The notes beneath the pieces were generated by a model that was not told where the DNA came from, made no database searches, and was given only the letters and a program-made list of their open reading frames with translations. From positions 2,914,001 to 2,978,000 of the forward strand of contig OZ245804.1 of NCBI GenBank assembly GCA_965228265.1: DNA of 64,000 nt, in the 5' to 3' direction. This DNA is from GCA-2732755 sp965228265 (GTDB taxonomy: Bacteria > Planctomycetota > Phycisphaerae > Phycisphaerales > UBA1924). Below are positions 41,106 to 49,463 of the stretch, piece by piece; position 1 is the first letter of the stretch, and each line of letters begins with the position of its first letter. A program made the translations under genes and the position numbers.

Positions 41106-41205
41106 GCATCGTTCCCCACGCCGGGGCTGGTCTCGGCACCGTGGCTGGATTTGACCAGCTCGGTTGCCGCCCGGGACCTTTGAGACATCCCGGGACTCTT
41201 GATGC
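41106..41205 (-). ncRNA. SAM-I/SAM-IV clan riboswitch
   Basis: A complete aptamer can be folded by eye. P1 is GCATC (41205-41201) with GATGC (41110-41106). P2 is CCCGGGA (41194-41188) with TCCCGGG (41176-41170). Conserved GGCAACC follows (41168-41162). P3 is GCTGG (41159-41155) with CCAGC (41148-41144). Conserved GGTGCC follows (41140-41135). P4 is CCCC (41126-41123) with GGGG (41117-41114). The P2 loop GTCTC (41186-41182) is complementary to GAGAC (41134-41130) after P3, the expected pseudoknot. The 5' AAGAG between P1 and P2 is also typical, but the simple P2 without the SAM-I kink-turn sequence fits SAM-IV or the SAM-I/IV variant. It precedes methionine genes, as expected for a SAM sensor. 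Confidence 0.88.
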
Positions 41206-41213
41206 AAGGCCTA

Positions 41214-41241
41214 ACAGTACCAACCGGATCGGGGTTGTCAA
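41214..41241 (-). promoter_or_regulatory. Sigma-70-type promoter of the methionine operon
   Basis: TTGACA (41241-41236), a 16-bp spacer and TACTGT (41219-41214) read towards the riboswitch. Transcription would begin near 41207, two bases before P1 of the aptamer, which supports both calls. Confidence 0.65.
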
Positions 41242-41729
41242 GCGAAAGTTGACACGGGCCCACCCGGGATGTGCCGGGGAGGAGGTTTGGCCGGCGCATG
41301 GGGGCCAGACTCGGCGACGTGCGGATTCATCTGATGCACATATGAAGTCCGCGTTATGGAACTCCCGTTTCGTTCTTGACATCGGTTTCGCGGACGCGGC
41401 ACGAGTATGTGGCTTACGCCATCTGTAAACGCACAGCGTGTTGACTGAGACAGTTCTTTGTGTCCTGAGACTGACACACGCAGTTGCGTGTGCGTTCCAT
41501 ACGTATCGGAACAACACCTATGAAACGGGTGGATTCCCTCTTCAGCAGGACCTGTTCCAACTGGTTTCAGTGTCTTGTATTCCGTCGATGACGGTTTAGT
41601 CTTGCGGCGTCCTGGCGATGTGCCGGGGTAAGAAGAGGGTTCGAGCACAACTGATCGGCTTGTTTGCGGGGCATGTGTGCCGCGGCGCGATCTGTGCGCT
41701 CGGGCTGAACGAAGAAGCAGGAGTAGATT
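41242..41729. other. Intergenic region between the methionine operon and a secreted-protein gene
   Basis: About 490 bp without a credible gene; open frames here are shadows. It must hold the plus-strand promoter for the gene at 41730, but no convincing -35/-10 pair is visible. A small hairpin, CACACGC (41475-41481) with GCGTGTG (41486-41492), is the only structure noted. Confidence 0.5.
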
Positions 41730-43058
41730 ATGAATCGCAAGACAATGGCAGGCATTCTGGGGCTGATGATGCTCGCGGGCACCGCGGCCGGTCAGGTTGC
41801 ACAAATCGGCGGGGGCACCGCCCCGCTCAATGGACAGTGGATGAAAGACGCCACTGACTTTGGAGATTGCTACATCTCCGAGGTTTGGGTTGATCCGCAG
41901 GACGGCGACGATTCGAAGGAGTACATCGAGCTTTGGAGCCCGGAGTGCAACTACGTCCTGAACGGCAAGATGATTGTCGTCATCGCTGATAGCAGCGGCG
42001 GCGCCACTGAGGTCGAGGAGTCCTACATCTTTCCCGCTGCAGGCAGCGGTGTGCCCACCTACATGACCAACGAAGAGGGGATCTTCGTTCTGTGGAACTC
42101 GGATGATGATCGTGAAGTCGCCGCTATCAACACGGCTGACAGCACCTACCAGAGTGACATGGAAGCCCAGGCAGCCGCATCTGACATCTACGAAAGCCTG
42201 CCGACCACCGTTCGTCAGACAAGCCCCAATGGCGTGAACCCTGGCCCCACACCCGACATCGGTGAGCTCTCGATTCGTTACGAGGCATCATTCGACGAGA
42301 TCGGCACCAATGGCACTGGATCGAACGATTGGCCGGGCCAGCTCTCGAACGAGGACTCCAAGACCATCCTCCTCATCGACCTCGATGAGACGGGGCTGGA
42401 CAGCACCGAAGTCCTCAAGCTCCACAAGGATCGCAACCCAGACGGCGACAACGATGGCTTCATCGAAGACGGCGAGGTCGGCTCGGGCACGGGTGACTAC
42501 CTCTGCGTTATCGATGCCGTCAGCCACAGCCACAACGGCGGTTCCGAGTACACCCCCTACGAGGGTCAGGAGTGGGACTACAGCCCCGGCTTCAACGCGG
42601 ACGCCTGGGTTCGCGTTGGCACCGTGACCACTGCCACCAGCAGCGGCAGTCTGATTTCGAGCTGTGGCGGCGGCAGCGACACCTATCGCCAGTCTTATCG
42701 CAACTGGATGATGGGTGAAGTCAGCAACATCGGTTCGGGGAGCAGCCTTGGCGGTGAGTTTGACAACATCTGTGAGCACTTCGGCGGCGTGCCCGATCCG
42801 GGCGCGAGCAGCACAGTCAATGTGGGCAGCGCCCCCGACTACACCCTTGACACCAGCGTTGTGCTGACACCGGGTGAGCCGAACGACAGCGCTCCCGGCA
42901 TGGGCTACGCATTGCCGGCCAGTTCGTGCGTATCGCCTCTGAACGGCATCAGGGGCGACCTCAACTTTGACGGCGTCGTCGATTACCGCGATGTTCAGAT
43001 GGCTGTCGAAGCCAAGGATGTTGACATGTTCATGAGCGTGATCAACAACCTGCGGTAA
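41730..43058 (+). CDS. Secreted protein with lamin-tail-like domain and dockerin-like C-terminus
   Basis: A 442-aa exported protein (signal peptide MNRKTMAGILGLMMLAGTAAGQ). The mature N-terminus (CYISEVWVDPQDGDDSKEYIELWSPECNYVLNGKMIVVIAD) resembles the lamin-tail domain seen in bacterial secreted proteins: start-strand, EYIEL, then a named-value strand. An Asp-rich middle (DRNPDGDNDGFIEDGE) suggests calcium binding. The end, GDLNFDGVVDYRDVQMAVEA, is one dockerin/EF-hand-like repeat. CAGGAG lies 6 nt before the ATG. A strong terminator follows. Function unknown; probably an extracellular structural or binding protein. Confidence 0.8.
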   Translation: MNRKTMAGILGLMMLAGTAAGQVAQIGGGTAPLNGQWMKDATDFGDCYISEVWVDPQDGDDSKEYIELWSPECNYVLNGKMIVVIADSSGGATEVEESYIFPAAGSGVPTYMTNEEGIFVLWNSDDDREVAAINTADSTYQSDMEAQAAASDIYESLPTTVRQTSPNGVNPGPTPDIGELSIRYEASFDEIGTNGTGSNDWPGQLSNEDSKTILLIDLDETGLDSTEVLKLHKDRNPDGDNDGFIEDGEVGSGTGDYLCVIDAVSHSHNGGSEYTPYEGQEWDYSPGFNADAWVRVGTVTTATSSGSLISSCGGGSDTYRQSYRNWMMGEVSNIGSGSSLGGEFDNICEHFGGVPDPGASSTVNVGSAPDYTLDTSVVLTPGEPNDSAPGMGYALPASSCVSPLNGIRGDLNFDGVVDYRDVQMAVEAKDVDMFMSVINNLR

Positions 43059-43095
43059 GTCAGGGCTTCTCTGATCTGAAGATCTCTCTTACTCG

Positions 43096-43130
43096 CCCCG
43101 GCGGGCGGAATGCTCGCCGGGGTTCTTTCT
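43096..43130 (+). terminator. Intrinsic terminator of the lamin-tail-like gene
   Basis: CCCCGGCG (43096-43103) pairs with CGCCGGGG (43115-43122), followed by TTCTTTCT. It lies 38 bp after the stop codon at 43058. Confidence 0.8.
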
Positions 43131-43153
43131 CGCTATGCTGCTGCAGTCAATGA

Positions 43154-43183
43154 GAAGGAGCCCCACTGTTGCGGGGCTCCTTC
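43154..43183 (-). terminator. Hairpin terminator for the convergent PEP-CTERM-like gene
   Basis: GAAGGAGCCCC (43154-43164) and GGGGCTCCTTC (43173-43183) form a perfect 11-bp stem with an 8-nt loop, 51 bp past the stop of the minus-strand gene. The following minus-strand DNA (TCATTG) is only mildly T-rich, so it may act in both directions. Confidence 0.65.
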
Positions 43184-43234
43184 GGGAGTGCGCATCGTTC
43201 GAGTGAGTGAGTGTGATACCGATGCGACGAGAGA

Positions 43235-44062
43235 TCAGCGCCGCCGGCGGGAGGCAACCAGGCCGCTGAGCGCGAGAAGTGATGCGCTCGCCGGGGCGGG
43301 GATCACCTCGATGGTGAGTGTGCCGCGGTTGGTCTGGTCCAGATCAGTAAACCCGTCGGTGAGCACGGCACCAGTTTCCATGAAGTTATCGATCCAGAAG
43401 GTCAGATCGAGTTCGTCGCCCGCAGCAACATCGAAATCTCCGGTGAACGATGAACCAAGATCACTCGCAACACCCGCGCCGGCGCTGAAAGCATTGGGCA
43501 GGGCATCCCCACCGAATGTGAACACCGCGAGGTTGCTCAGGACTCCGGCGCTCCCGAGCTCTTCACCGACCATGCCGCCGAGTTCGACATCGAGCGAGAT
43601 ACGAATCTGAGTGTCCTCGTCGAATCGGAGGCGAATACCCTGGGGTCCATACGTGCGAACGGTGCTGATGAAGAGTTCTGAGGCACCCGATGTATCGATG
43701 GAATCTGCAAAGTCCGCCCGGTAGGCAAGGTCCCAGGAGAACTCGAAGAAATCGCTGCGAGTCTCGCCGGTCAGTTCGACCGAGGATTCGAGCTGATCGA
43801 TCGAAGGATAATCCGCTGCATTGAGGTTGAAGTTGTCCACGATCGTCGTTCTGTTCGGCTTGAAGAACTCCTCGGTGTCGAGGTAGCCGAAGTCCGTCCC
43901 GAAACTAGTGTGGAATTCGAATCCGCCATCCCACTCTGTGTAGACATATGATTCGATTTCAATATCATCCGGACCACTTGCGGTGTTGTAATCGATCTGT
44001 CCCTGCGCAGCCCCCGCCAGGGCGATGGCGGCCAGTGCGATCCCGGTTGTCTTGCGATTCAT
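43235..44062 (-). CDS. Exported protein with PEP-CTERM-like sorting tail
   Basis: A 275-aa protein with signal peptide (MNRKTTGIALAAIALAGAAQGQ), a beta-rich body without a known family (SYVYTEWDGGFEFHTSFG ... LDLTFWIDNF) and the C-terminal tripartite signal VIPAPASASLLALSGLVASRRRR: short PxP-type motif, hydrophobic helix, Arg cluster. This is the planctomycete form of the PEP-CTERM exosortase signal. The start has GGAGACAGAGAC upstream. A small hairpin (GGGCTC/GAGCCC, 44128-44144) lies in the leader. Likely surface-anchored; function unknown. Confidence 0.8.
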   Translation of the reverse strand: MNRKTTGIALAAIALAGAAQGQIDYNTASGPDDIEIESYVYTEWDGGFEFHTSFGTDFGYLDTEEFFKPNRTTIVDNFNLNAADYPSIDQLESSVELTGETRSDFFEFSWDLAYRADFADSIDTSGASELFISTVRTYGPQGIRLRFDEDTQIRISLDVELGGMVGEELGSAGVLSNLAVFTFGGDALPNAFSAGAGVASDLGSSFTGDFDVAAGDELDLTFWIDNFMETGAVLTDGFTDLDQTNRGTLTIEVIPAPASASLLALSGLVASRRRR

Positions 44063-44194
44063 GTCTCTGTCTCCATGTCGTCATCATCCGCCACTCGGGC
44101 GGCGCGGGGTGTCTCTCTCTCCTCCGGCGGGCTCCCCGCGAGCCCCCGGTGCTCGTTTCGCTCTCACGCTTTGCGAGAACGCTTCCTGTGAAAC

Positions 44195-44228
44195 ACCGCA
44201 CCGGGCGGGAGCCCGGGTACGGTGCGGT
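44195..44228 (-). terminator. Candidate terminator downstream of the large lamin-tail-like gene
   Basis: ACCGCACCG (44195-44203) and CGGTGCGGT (44220-44228) form a perfect 9-bp stem with an inner GGGC/GCCC. On the minus strand it is followed by GTTTCAC, a weak T tract, 64 bp after the stop at 44292. The 229-bp gap it lies in contains no gene. Confidence 0.5.
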
Positions 44229-44291
44229 AAAGAGGTGCCCCGACATGGCGGCTGAGGAGCTGTGATCAACGCCGCGAGAGGGACTCCCGGG

Positions 44292-46127
44292 TCAGGGGCA
44301 GATCGGGCCAGTCTGGCCCTGGTTGAAGTTGGACACCCAGCTGCTGAAGTCGGCTGGGGTGCAGAGGTTGTCGTTGTTCTGGTCGCAGAGCTGGGCGTTG
44401 TTCACGTTGAAAGCGGCAACCCAAGCGCTGAAGTCTGCGGGGCTGACCATGCCGTCATTGTTCACATCGGCGCAGAGTCTTCCGGTTTCGCATGGATCGG
44501 GGATGCCGTTGCCGTTGTTGTCTGGGAGGTCCAGCAGCGTGTCGAAGGCCGCGAGATCTGCTGTCGTGACGGCGCCGCCCCAGGCGACGATCTGACCACC
44601 TTGGATCACCTGGCCGCTGGTCCATTCGCCGGTTGAGCCGTCGGTGAGATCCATGCGGATCATCGCCAGTGTGGCGTTGAAGACTTCGGCCTGATGGGCA
44701 AAGCCGGTGTAAGTGACATCGTCGGAGGGGTCGTCGGTGTTGAAGTCCCTGATGAGGTCGTCGCGGAGATCATCGAGAGTCCAGCTCTCGGCGGCTGCGA
44801 TTGCGATCAGGTCGCGGTCGTCGCAGTCGACGTCGCCGTCGAAATCGAAATCGCCTGTGACGTAGCGGTCCTGCTGCGCAATGGCGGTCGCGGCGAGTGG
44901 CGTGCCGAGCGGGGCGTCGTTGAATGTGTTTGGGGTGATGCGGTACCCGGTGATGTCATAGGGTTCAAAGAGGAGAGTGCCAGAGGGGTCGAGCGCGCCG
45001 GAGTATTCGTAGAACGGGGCCGTGAGCGGGTTGTCATCGCCGGGTCCGTCGTAGCTGTATTTCGGGCCATCCGGGTCAATCGGAGCCATGTGGTTGAGCT
45101 CGTCGTCGAGCGTGCCAATGGTGGTGTCGTCACCGGGTTCGATCAGCGGCTTGAACATGGTGTAGTCGGCCGAGCCGGGCTGGACATTGAGTGTTTCGCC
45201 GAAGATCCAGCTCTCGTCGGCGAGGCTCGTCCGATCGAGTTCGCCAGATCCGCCTTTGACCGTCCAACCGACGAGTGGGTTGGTGGAGTCGTAGCGCACG
45301 CGTGAGACCGCATCGGGATTGAAACCGGGTGTTTCAGTGATTTTGTTGCTGAGCAGATCGCGGTCGCGGAGGTTGTATTCTTTGCCGCCGGAGTTGGACC
45401 ATGACAGTTCATCCACGATCTGGACTGGCTCGAGGGTGAGTGCGGTGGTTTGTGCTCCGTCGAGGCCGTTCCCGAAGTAGAGTGGCACCCCGCGGGTGTG
45501 TTCGTCGCCGAAATCAAGTCGGCTGTTGAAATCGACGTCGGGTGTCACGTCTTTCTTCCAGCCGTATTCGGGGGCGTAGTTGCTAGTGCCGGCGGGTGAG
45601 AGTGAGTGGCCCGGGCGACGCCTGATGATGAGATATGTGGAGGAGCCGTCGTTCTCGAGGTTGCCACCGATATCGACGCTCGGAACAGCCGAGACCTGGA
45701 ATGAGGCGGCGTGGAGGTATCTCGGGTTGTCGGGTCCTTCGGGGAGGAAGAAATCGAAGTCGGGGTTCACGGTCAGATATGGCTCGAGGCTGGTGAAACC
45801 GAAGTCTTCTCTGTTGTAAAGAATGAAAAGGCCGTTGGGTCCGACGGTCCAGCCATCGAGCGAGAAGGCTTCGTCGATCTCGGGGGCGTCGTTATTGCCG
45901 TTGCCGTCGGGGATGTCGTCGTTGTCGACGTCCATGCCTCCCTTGACGAGCGCCACGGCATAGCCGGTGAGGTCCATGCCGGGAGGGCCGTAGAGCTCGA
46001 TATATTCCCAGGTCCCGTCGCCGCCGTTGGGTGGGTTTTCGAAGACCTCGTTGAGAGTGAGCTGTCCGGCGGCCTGTCCGGCGGCAAGCGTCATGAGCAG
46101 AGGGACAAACTTCGTTCTATTCATCAT
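44292..46127 (-). CDS. Secreted lamin-tail-like protein with two dockerin-type repeats
   Basis: A 611-aa exported protein starting at the first of two adjacent ATGs (46127), signal peptide MMNRTKFVPLLMTLAAGQAAG. The first 60 mature residues, LTLNEVFENPPNGGDGTWEYIELYGPPGMDLTGYAVALVKGG, form a lamin-tail-like domain. Other parts are Asp-rich (DNDDIPDGNGNND, DFDFDGDVDCDDRD), suggesting calcium sites. The end holds two EF-hand/dockerin-like units (DVNNDGMVSPADFSAW and DQNNDNLCTPADFSSW). It is a clear paralogue of the protein at 47373-48746. It lies 88 bp downstream of the prepilin-like gene on the same strand. Confidence 0.82.
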   Translation of the reverse strand: MMNRTKFVPLLMTLAAGQAAGQLTLNEVFENPPNGGDGTWEYIELYGPPGMDLTGYAVALVKGGMDVDNDDIPDGNGNNDAPEIDEAFSLDGWTVGPNGLFILYNREDFGFTSLEPYLTVNPDFDFFLPEGPDNPRYLHAASFQVSAVPSVDIGGNLENDGSSTYLIIRRRPGHSLSPAGTSNYAPEYGWKKDVTPDVDFNSRLDFGDEHTRGVPLYFGNGLDGAQTTALTLEPVQIVDELSWSNSGGKEYNLRDRDLLSNKITETPGFNPDAVSRVRYDSTNPLVGWTVKGGSGELDRTSLADESWIFGETLNVQPGSADYTMFKPLIEPGDDTTIGTLDDELNHMAPIDPDGPKYSYDGPGDDNPLTAPFYEYSGALDPSGTLLFEPYDITGYRITPNTFNDAPLGTPLAATAIAQQDRYVTGDFDFDGDVDCDDRDLIAIAAAESWTLDDLRDDLIRDFNTDDPSDDVTYTGFAHQAEVFNATLAMIRMDLTDGSTGEWTSGQVIQGGQIVAWGGAVTTADLAAFDTLLDLPDNNGNGIPDPCETGRLCADVNNDGMVSPADFSAWVAAFNVNNAQLCDQNNDNLCTPADFSSWVSNFNQGQTGPICP

Positions 46128-46215
46128 TCTCTCTCTTCCATCGTTGCCGCTCGTGTCGGCGGTTCGTCGGACGCGAGATCTCTCAACTCGCGTGATTGGT
46201 GAGTGGCATTGGCGA

Positions 46216-47196
46216 TTAACGATTCCGGAGTGGTGAGCCGGGGTTGGTGAAGCGGCCACTGGAGAGGTGGCCACCGAAGACGTGCTGTTCGATCTCCGGG
46301 TATTTGTCGTTGCTCGGGAGGGCCCCGCCCGGGGGCAGGTCCCAACCGAATCCGCCGTTGCGATCATCGTCTTTGAAGTTCTGGACGTGTCCGTCGGCGA
46401 AGAGGATGTTTCCCTTGCTGCGGTCGTGATCGTCGCTGTTGGTCTTTGGCGTTCGGATATGCGCAGGCCCGAAGTCTGCGTAGTTCTGCCTGCCCCAGAG
46501 CCCGCTCGGGTATCGCACGGGGCCGTCGCCGAAGGCCTTGGCGACGCGCATGGGGCCTTCGCCGAAGTCTTCGTAGTCTTCGAGTGCGCCGTCGGTGCGG
46601 CCGTCGGCCATGAGCGGGACGCGGACGGGGCTGACACGGGCGAGGAATCGGTCGCTGAGCGGTCCGATGACACTGTCGATTTTCTTGGGTGAGCCGACGT
46701 ACGCGTTCCGCGGTTCGCGCATTTCGGTGAATCCGAAGTACCAGGACATCGTGTAGTTGGTGTTGTATCCCGCTTTGATGAGTTTGTTTCGCTCTTCTTC
46801 GGTGAAGGATTTTTGTGGTCTGTTGTCGTGGAGCCGGTCCATGGTCATGTTCTGTGTGTATTGAGCGGGGTTGCTCGGGCAGAGGAAGTTGCCCGGGACG
46901 AGGTACTCGCCGTTGACCATGTCGGCGAGCCAGCCCGCTTCGTCGATCGGGCCGTAGCTGTTGAGCTCGCGGTTATCAAAGGGGCCAGAGCAGTAGGTTT
47001 CGTCGTTGGAGAGGCTGTATGCGAGTGTGCCGATCCCGATCTGTCTCAGGTTGCTTGCACAGGTCACGAGCCTTGCCGTTTCCTTGGCGCTCGAGAGCGA
47101 GGGGAGGAGTATCCCGATGAGCAGGGCCAGGATCGCGATCGTGACGAGCAGTTCGATCAGCGTGAACGCCTGTGCTGTTGTGCTGTTCCTTCGCAT
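46216..47196 (-). CDS. Prepilin-like (type II secretion/type IV pilin N-terminus) protein with H-X9-DG C-terminus
   Basis: A 326-aa protein. A type IV prepilin signal is at the start: short basic leader MRRNSTTAQA, then FTLIELLVTIAILALLIGILLPSLSSA with Glu at position 5 of the mature chain. The C-terminal part has NILFADGHVQNFKDDD, the header motif of the large DUF1559-like pseudopilin families expanded in planctomycetes. Such proteins are processed by a prepilin peptidase and may join pseudopili. The frame is open to 47301, but the ATG at 47196 gives the proper leader. Divergent from the gene at 47373. Confidence 0.85.
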   Translation of the reverse strand: MRRNSTTAQAFTLIELLVTIAILALLIGILLPSLSSAKETARLVTCASNLRQIGIGTLAYSLSNDETYCSGPFDNRELNSYGPIDEAGWLADMVNGEYLVPGNFLCPSNPAQYTQNMTMDRLHDNRPQKSFTEEERNKLIKAGYNTNYTMSWYFGFTEMREPRNAYVGSPKKIDSVIGPLSDRFLARVSPVRVPLMADGRTDGALEDYEDFGEGPMRVAKAFGDGPVRYPSGLWGRQNYADFGPAHIRTPKTNSDDHDRSKGNILFADGHVQNFKDDDRNGGFGWDLPPGGALPSNDKYPEIEQHVFGGHLSSGRFTNPGSPLRNR

Positions 47197-47372
47197 CGCC
47201 CAGAGCGTAAGCAGAAGTGTCCAGATGTGAAGGCGTTTGGCTTCGCTATACAAATGAAGATATTGTGATTTTGGTGTGACCGCCATAGGTGGCGTCGTCA
47301 CCCGTAGCGTGCATCCGGAGAGGACGGGTTACCTATACTCGGAATCCCCTGTTCCACGAGGCCCACAGTAGT

Positions 47373-48746
47373 ATGAACACGTCTTTTCTCTGGTTGTTTC
47401 TATGGTCGTTTTTCACTGGCGCTGCGAGCGCTCAGGTCTTTCTCAATGAGATCCTCGAGAATCCGCCCGGGGCCTCGTTTGCCGAGAATCAGTGGGAGTA
47501 CATCGAGTTGTACGGGCGGGCGGGTCTGTCGCTCGATGGGTATGTGCTGCTGGTCCTGAAGGGTGGTGTCGACGACGACCGCAACGGCGTTCCAGAGATC
47601 ATGCCACAGGTCGACGAGGTCTTCCTGTTGGACGGGCTTCGGCTCAGCGGAGATGGCCTGCTCCTGCTGGTGAACTCAGATCCGAATACGGGGCGTTCGG
47701 TTCTCTCGGCGATTGCCTCGGGCGAAACGGATTACGCCGGGCGTGAGGGGCTCGACGCCCGGGCGTCGGCGACGTTCCAGCAGATTGGCGTGGACCGAAC
47801 GCGGACGGCGCCGAGACTGGATCATGACGGCTCATCGACATACATGCTTGTGCGGCAAGTGACGCCGACGGTCCTGGCGGAGGTGCTGGTCCCCGGGCAT
47901 GCGCACGACGCTGACTTTGACGGCCGATTCGACGTCTTTACGCCGGAGCACACTGATGCGGAACGCGTGCGGCGGTTTCAGATCGTTGATGTCGTGAGTT
48001 GGTCGAACCGGGGCGGCAAAGAGTACGGCTGGCTCTCGGGTTATGAGCTCTCCGAGACGCACGGGATCAACCCGGATGGGCTCAGCAGGGTCGCGTTTTA
48101 TGTGGATCCGCCGAGTGTTGGTTCGCGCACCAAGGATCGGAGGGACCATGCGGGTCGGGTCGTGGGGTTTGAAGTGCTCCCCACTTCGATCGCTGACGAG
48201 TCGTTCGTGTATGGCGTGCTCGATTCGGCGGCCTTTCCGCGGTCATTAGCGTATTACACGGGTTCAGATCTTGACGGGTGGCCCCAGATCAAGTCTCCGA
48301 CAGACGTCGGGGCGCTGCCCTATGAGGTTGACCGAGTTGACCCGGAGCCTGACACGGACCCGTTTCCGCGGCATGTCCGGCAGTCCGTGTCCGGCGAGGT
48401 GCTTCTCGCCGACCGTGATGTTGCGGGCTTTGGGTTGACGCCCGGTGTGCTGAATGACCTGCCCGGACGCGGTCAGTACCAGCAGAGGCTTGTGTTCGGC
48501 GATCTCGACTTTGATGGCGATGTTGACGAGAACGATGCTGCGATCGCCGAGGCACTGTTGGGCGCATCGCCGGATGATGTGCTTGAGTCGAGCACCTTTA
48601 TCGATGCGAAATGGCAGGGTGGCTCGCTGCAGAGAGTGCTGGCACTCGTTGAGCTTCATGATGATGAAGCGGGCGAGGATGCGGTTGTCTCGGAGGAAGA
48701 TGTGCGACAGGTCAGAGCTTTAGTTCGGGCGGCCTTGGGCAACTGA
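47373..48746 (+). CDS. Secreted lamin-tail-like protein, paralogue of the gene at 44292-46127
   Basis: A 457-aa exported protein (signal peptide MNTSFLWLFLWSFFTGAASAQ). The start of the mature chain, VFLNEILENPPGASFAENQWEYIELYG, then LSLDGYVLLVLKGGVDDDRNGVPEI, aligns along its length with its neighbour: shared NEV/ILENPP, WEYIELYG, KGG-D-DxNG, VSWSNRGGKEY and DGDVDENDA. It lacks the double dockerin tail. The upstream 176 bp are shared with the divergent prepilin-like gene. It overlaps the convergent SLBB gene by 27 bp at the 3' end. Confidence 0.82.
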   Translation: MNTSFLWLFLWSFFTGAASAQVFLNEILENPPGASFAENQWEYIELYGRAGLSLDGYVLLVLKGGVDDDRNGVPEIMPQVDEVFLLDGLRLSGDGLLLLVNSDPNTGRSVLSAIASGETDYAGREGLDARASATFQQIGVDRTRTAPRLDHDGSSTYMLVRQVTPTVLAEVLVPGHAHDADFDGRFDVFTPEHTDAERVRRFQIVDVVSWSNRGGKEYGWLSGYELSETHGINPDGLSRVAFYVDPPSVGSRTKDRRDHAGRVVGFEVLPTSIADESFVYGVLDSAAFPRSLAYYTGSDLDGWPQIKSPTDVGALPYEVDRVDPEPDTDPFPRHVRQSVSGEVLLADRDVAGFGLTPGVLNDLPGRGQYQQRLVFGDLDFDGDVDENDAAIAEALLGASPDDVLESSTFIDAKWQGGSLQRVLALVELHDDEAGEDAVVSEEDVRQVRALVRAALGN

Positions 48747-49463
48747 CCCGGACTTGCCCGAGCGGCTGGCTTGATCTGCTGCGGAGCTTGGTTCTGCGTA
48801 GATGAGGTACGAGCCGTCGATCACGGTGTCGAGTGCCTGAGGGTAAGTCTCGGCGGCTGCGTCGACTCTCAGCACGCGATCGGGCTCACCGTTGACGAGT
48901 CGCACGGCGACCACCTGGCCCGAGGCCTGATTCGTGAGCCAGCCGCTCCTGTGGAGGAGGTCGCCAAGGGTGACATCGTTGCGTCGGCCGAGTGTCCAGA
49001 CCTGCGGGTTTCTGACGGCGCCTTCGACGGTAACAAAGCGGATGTCCTGAGCCATAGGTATTGGAGAGCGTCCGCCTGAAGCCGCAAGGCGGGCACGCAG
49101 ATCGATGAGTTCGCCCGTGACGCGTTGCATTTCGCGATGATCGTTCAGTGTGTTGCTGACGTTGTAGAGCGACAGAACAAGGGCAGCGGATGTGCTCAGC
49201 AGGACGCCTGCCAGAATGTAGACCAGCTTGCGGTAGGGCCGGATGATGTGCTCACTCAAGGCGGCAGCACGCAAGCCTGAGAGGTCGCCGAAACGTCGGA
49301 CCGCCTCTGTTTGTGCTTCGACGGGACTGATCCCGCTCTCGATGAGATCGTCAACGGATTCTTCGAGGTGCGACTGAAATTCCTGATCGAGAGACAGGAT
49401 GGTCCGCCGGACTCTGGAGCGCAACGAGAAACGGCTGACGAGTGCATTGGCCCAGCGTTTCAT
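48720..49463 (-). CDS. Membrane protein: permease-prefix-like domain, one TM helix, SLBB domain
   Basis: A 247-aa protein. Residues 1-75 (SLDQEFQSHLEESVDDLIESGISPVEAQTEAVRRFGDLSGLRAAALSE) resemble the helical prefix domain that accompanies PadR-controlled permeases. A membrane helix is about 81-99 (VYILAGVLLSTSAALVLSL). The C-terminal part (RFVTVEGAVRNPQVWTLGRRNDVTLGDLLHRSGWL...VVAVRLVNGE) looks like an SLBB (soluble-ligand-binding beta-grasp) domain as in polysaccharide-export proteins. The ATG at 49463 overlaps the padR stop (ATGA). It is probably the PadR-regulated partner; the ligand is unknown. Confidence 0.7.
   Translation of the reverse strand: MKRWANALVSRFSLRSRVRRTILSLDQEFQSHLEESVDDLIESGISPVEAQTEAVRRFGDLSGLRAAALSEHIIRPYRKLVYILAGVLLSTSAALVLSLYNVSNTLNDHREMQRVTGELIDLRARLAASGGRSPIPMAQDIRFVTVEGAVRNPQVWTLGRRNDVTLGDLLHRSGWLTNQASGQVVAVRLVNGEPDRVLRVDAAAETYPQALDTVIDGSYLIYAEPSSAADQASRSGKSGSVAQGRPN

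Noticed and set aside
41009..41299. 97-codon N-terminal extension of the trans-sulfuration enzyme
   Set aside because: It covers the riboswitch and hairpins, shows no protein family, and the ATG at 41008 has a good ribosome site.
41475..41492. Hairpin CACACGC/GCGTGTG as a terminator
   Set aside because: No T tract and no gene ends nearby.
46128..46673. 182-codon upstream extension of the large lamin-tail-like gene
   Set aside because: Antisense-type Ser/Thr/Arg-rich sequence overlapping the prepilin-like gene; the signal peptide starts at 46127.
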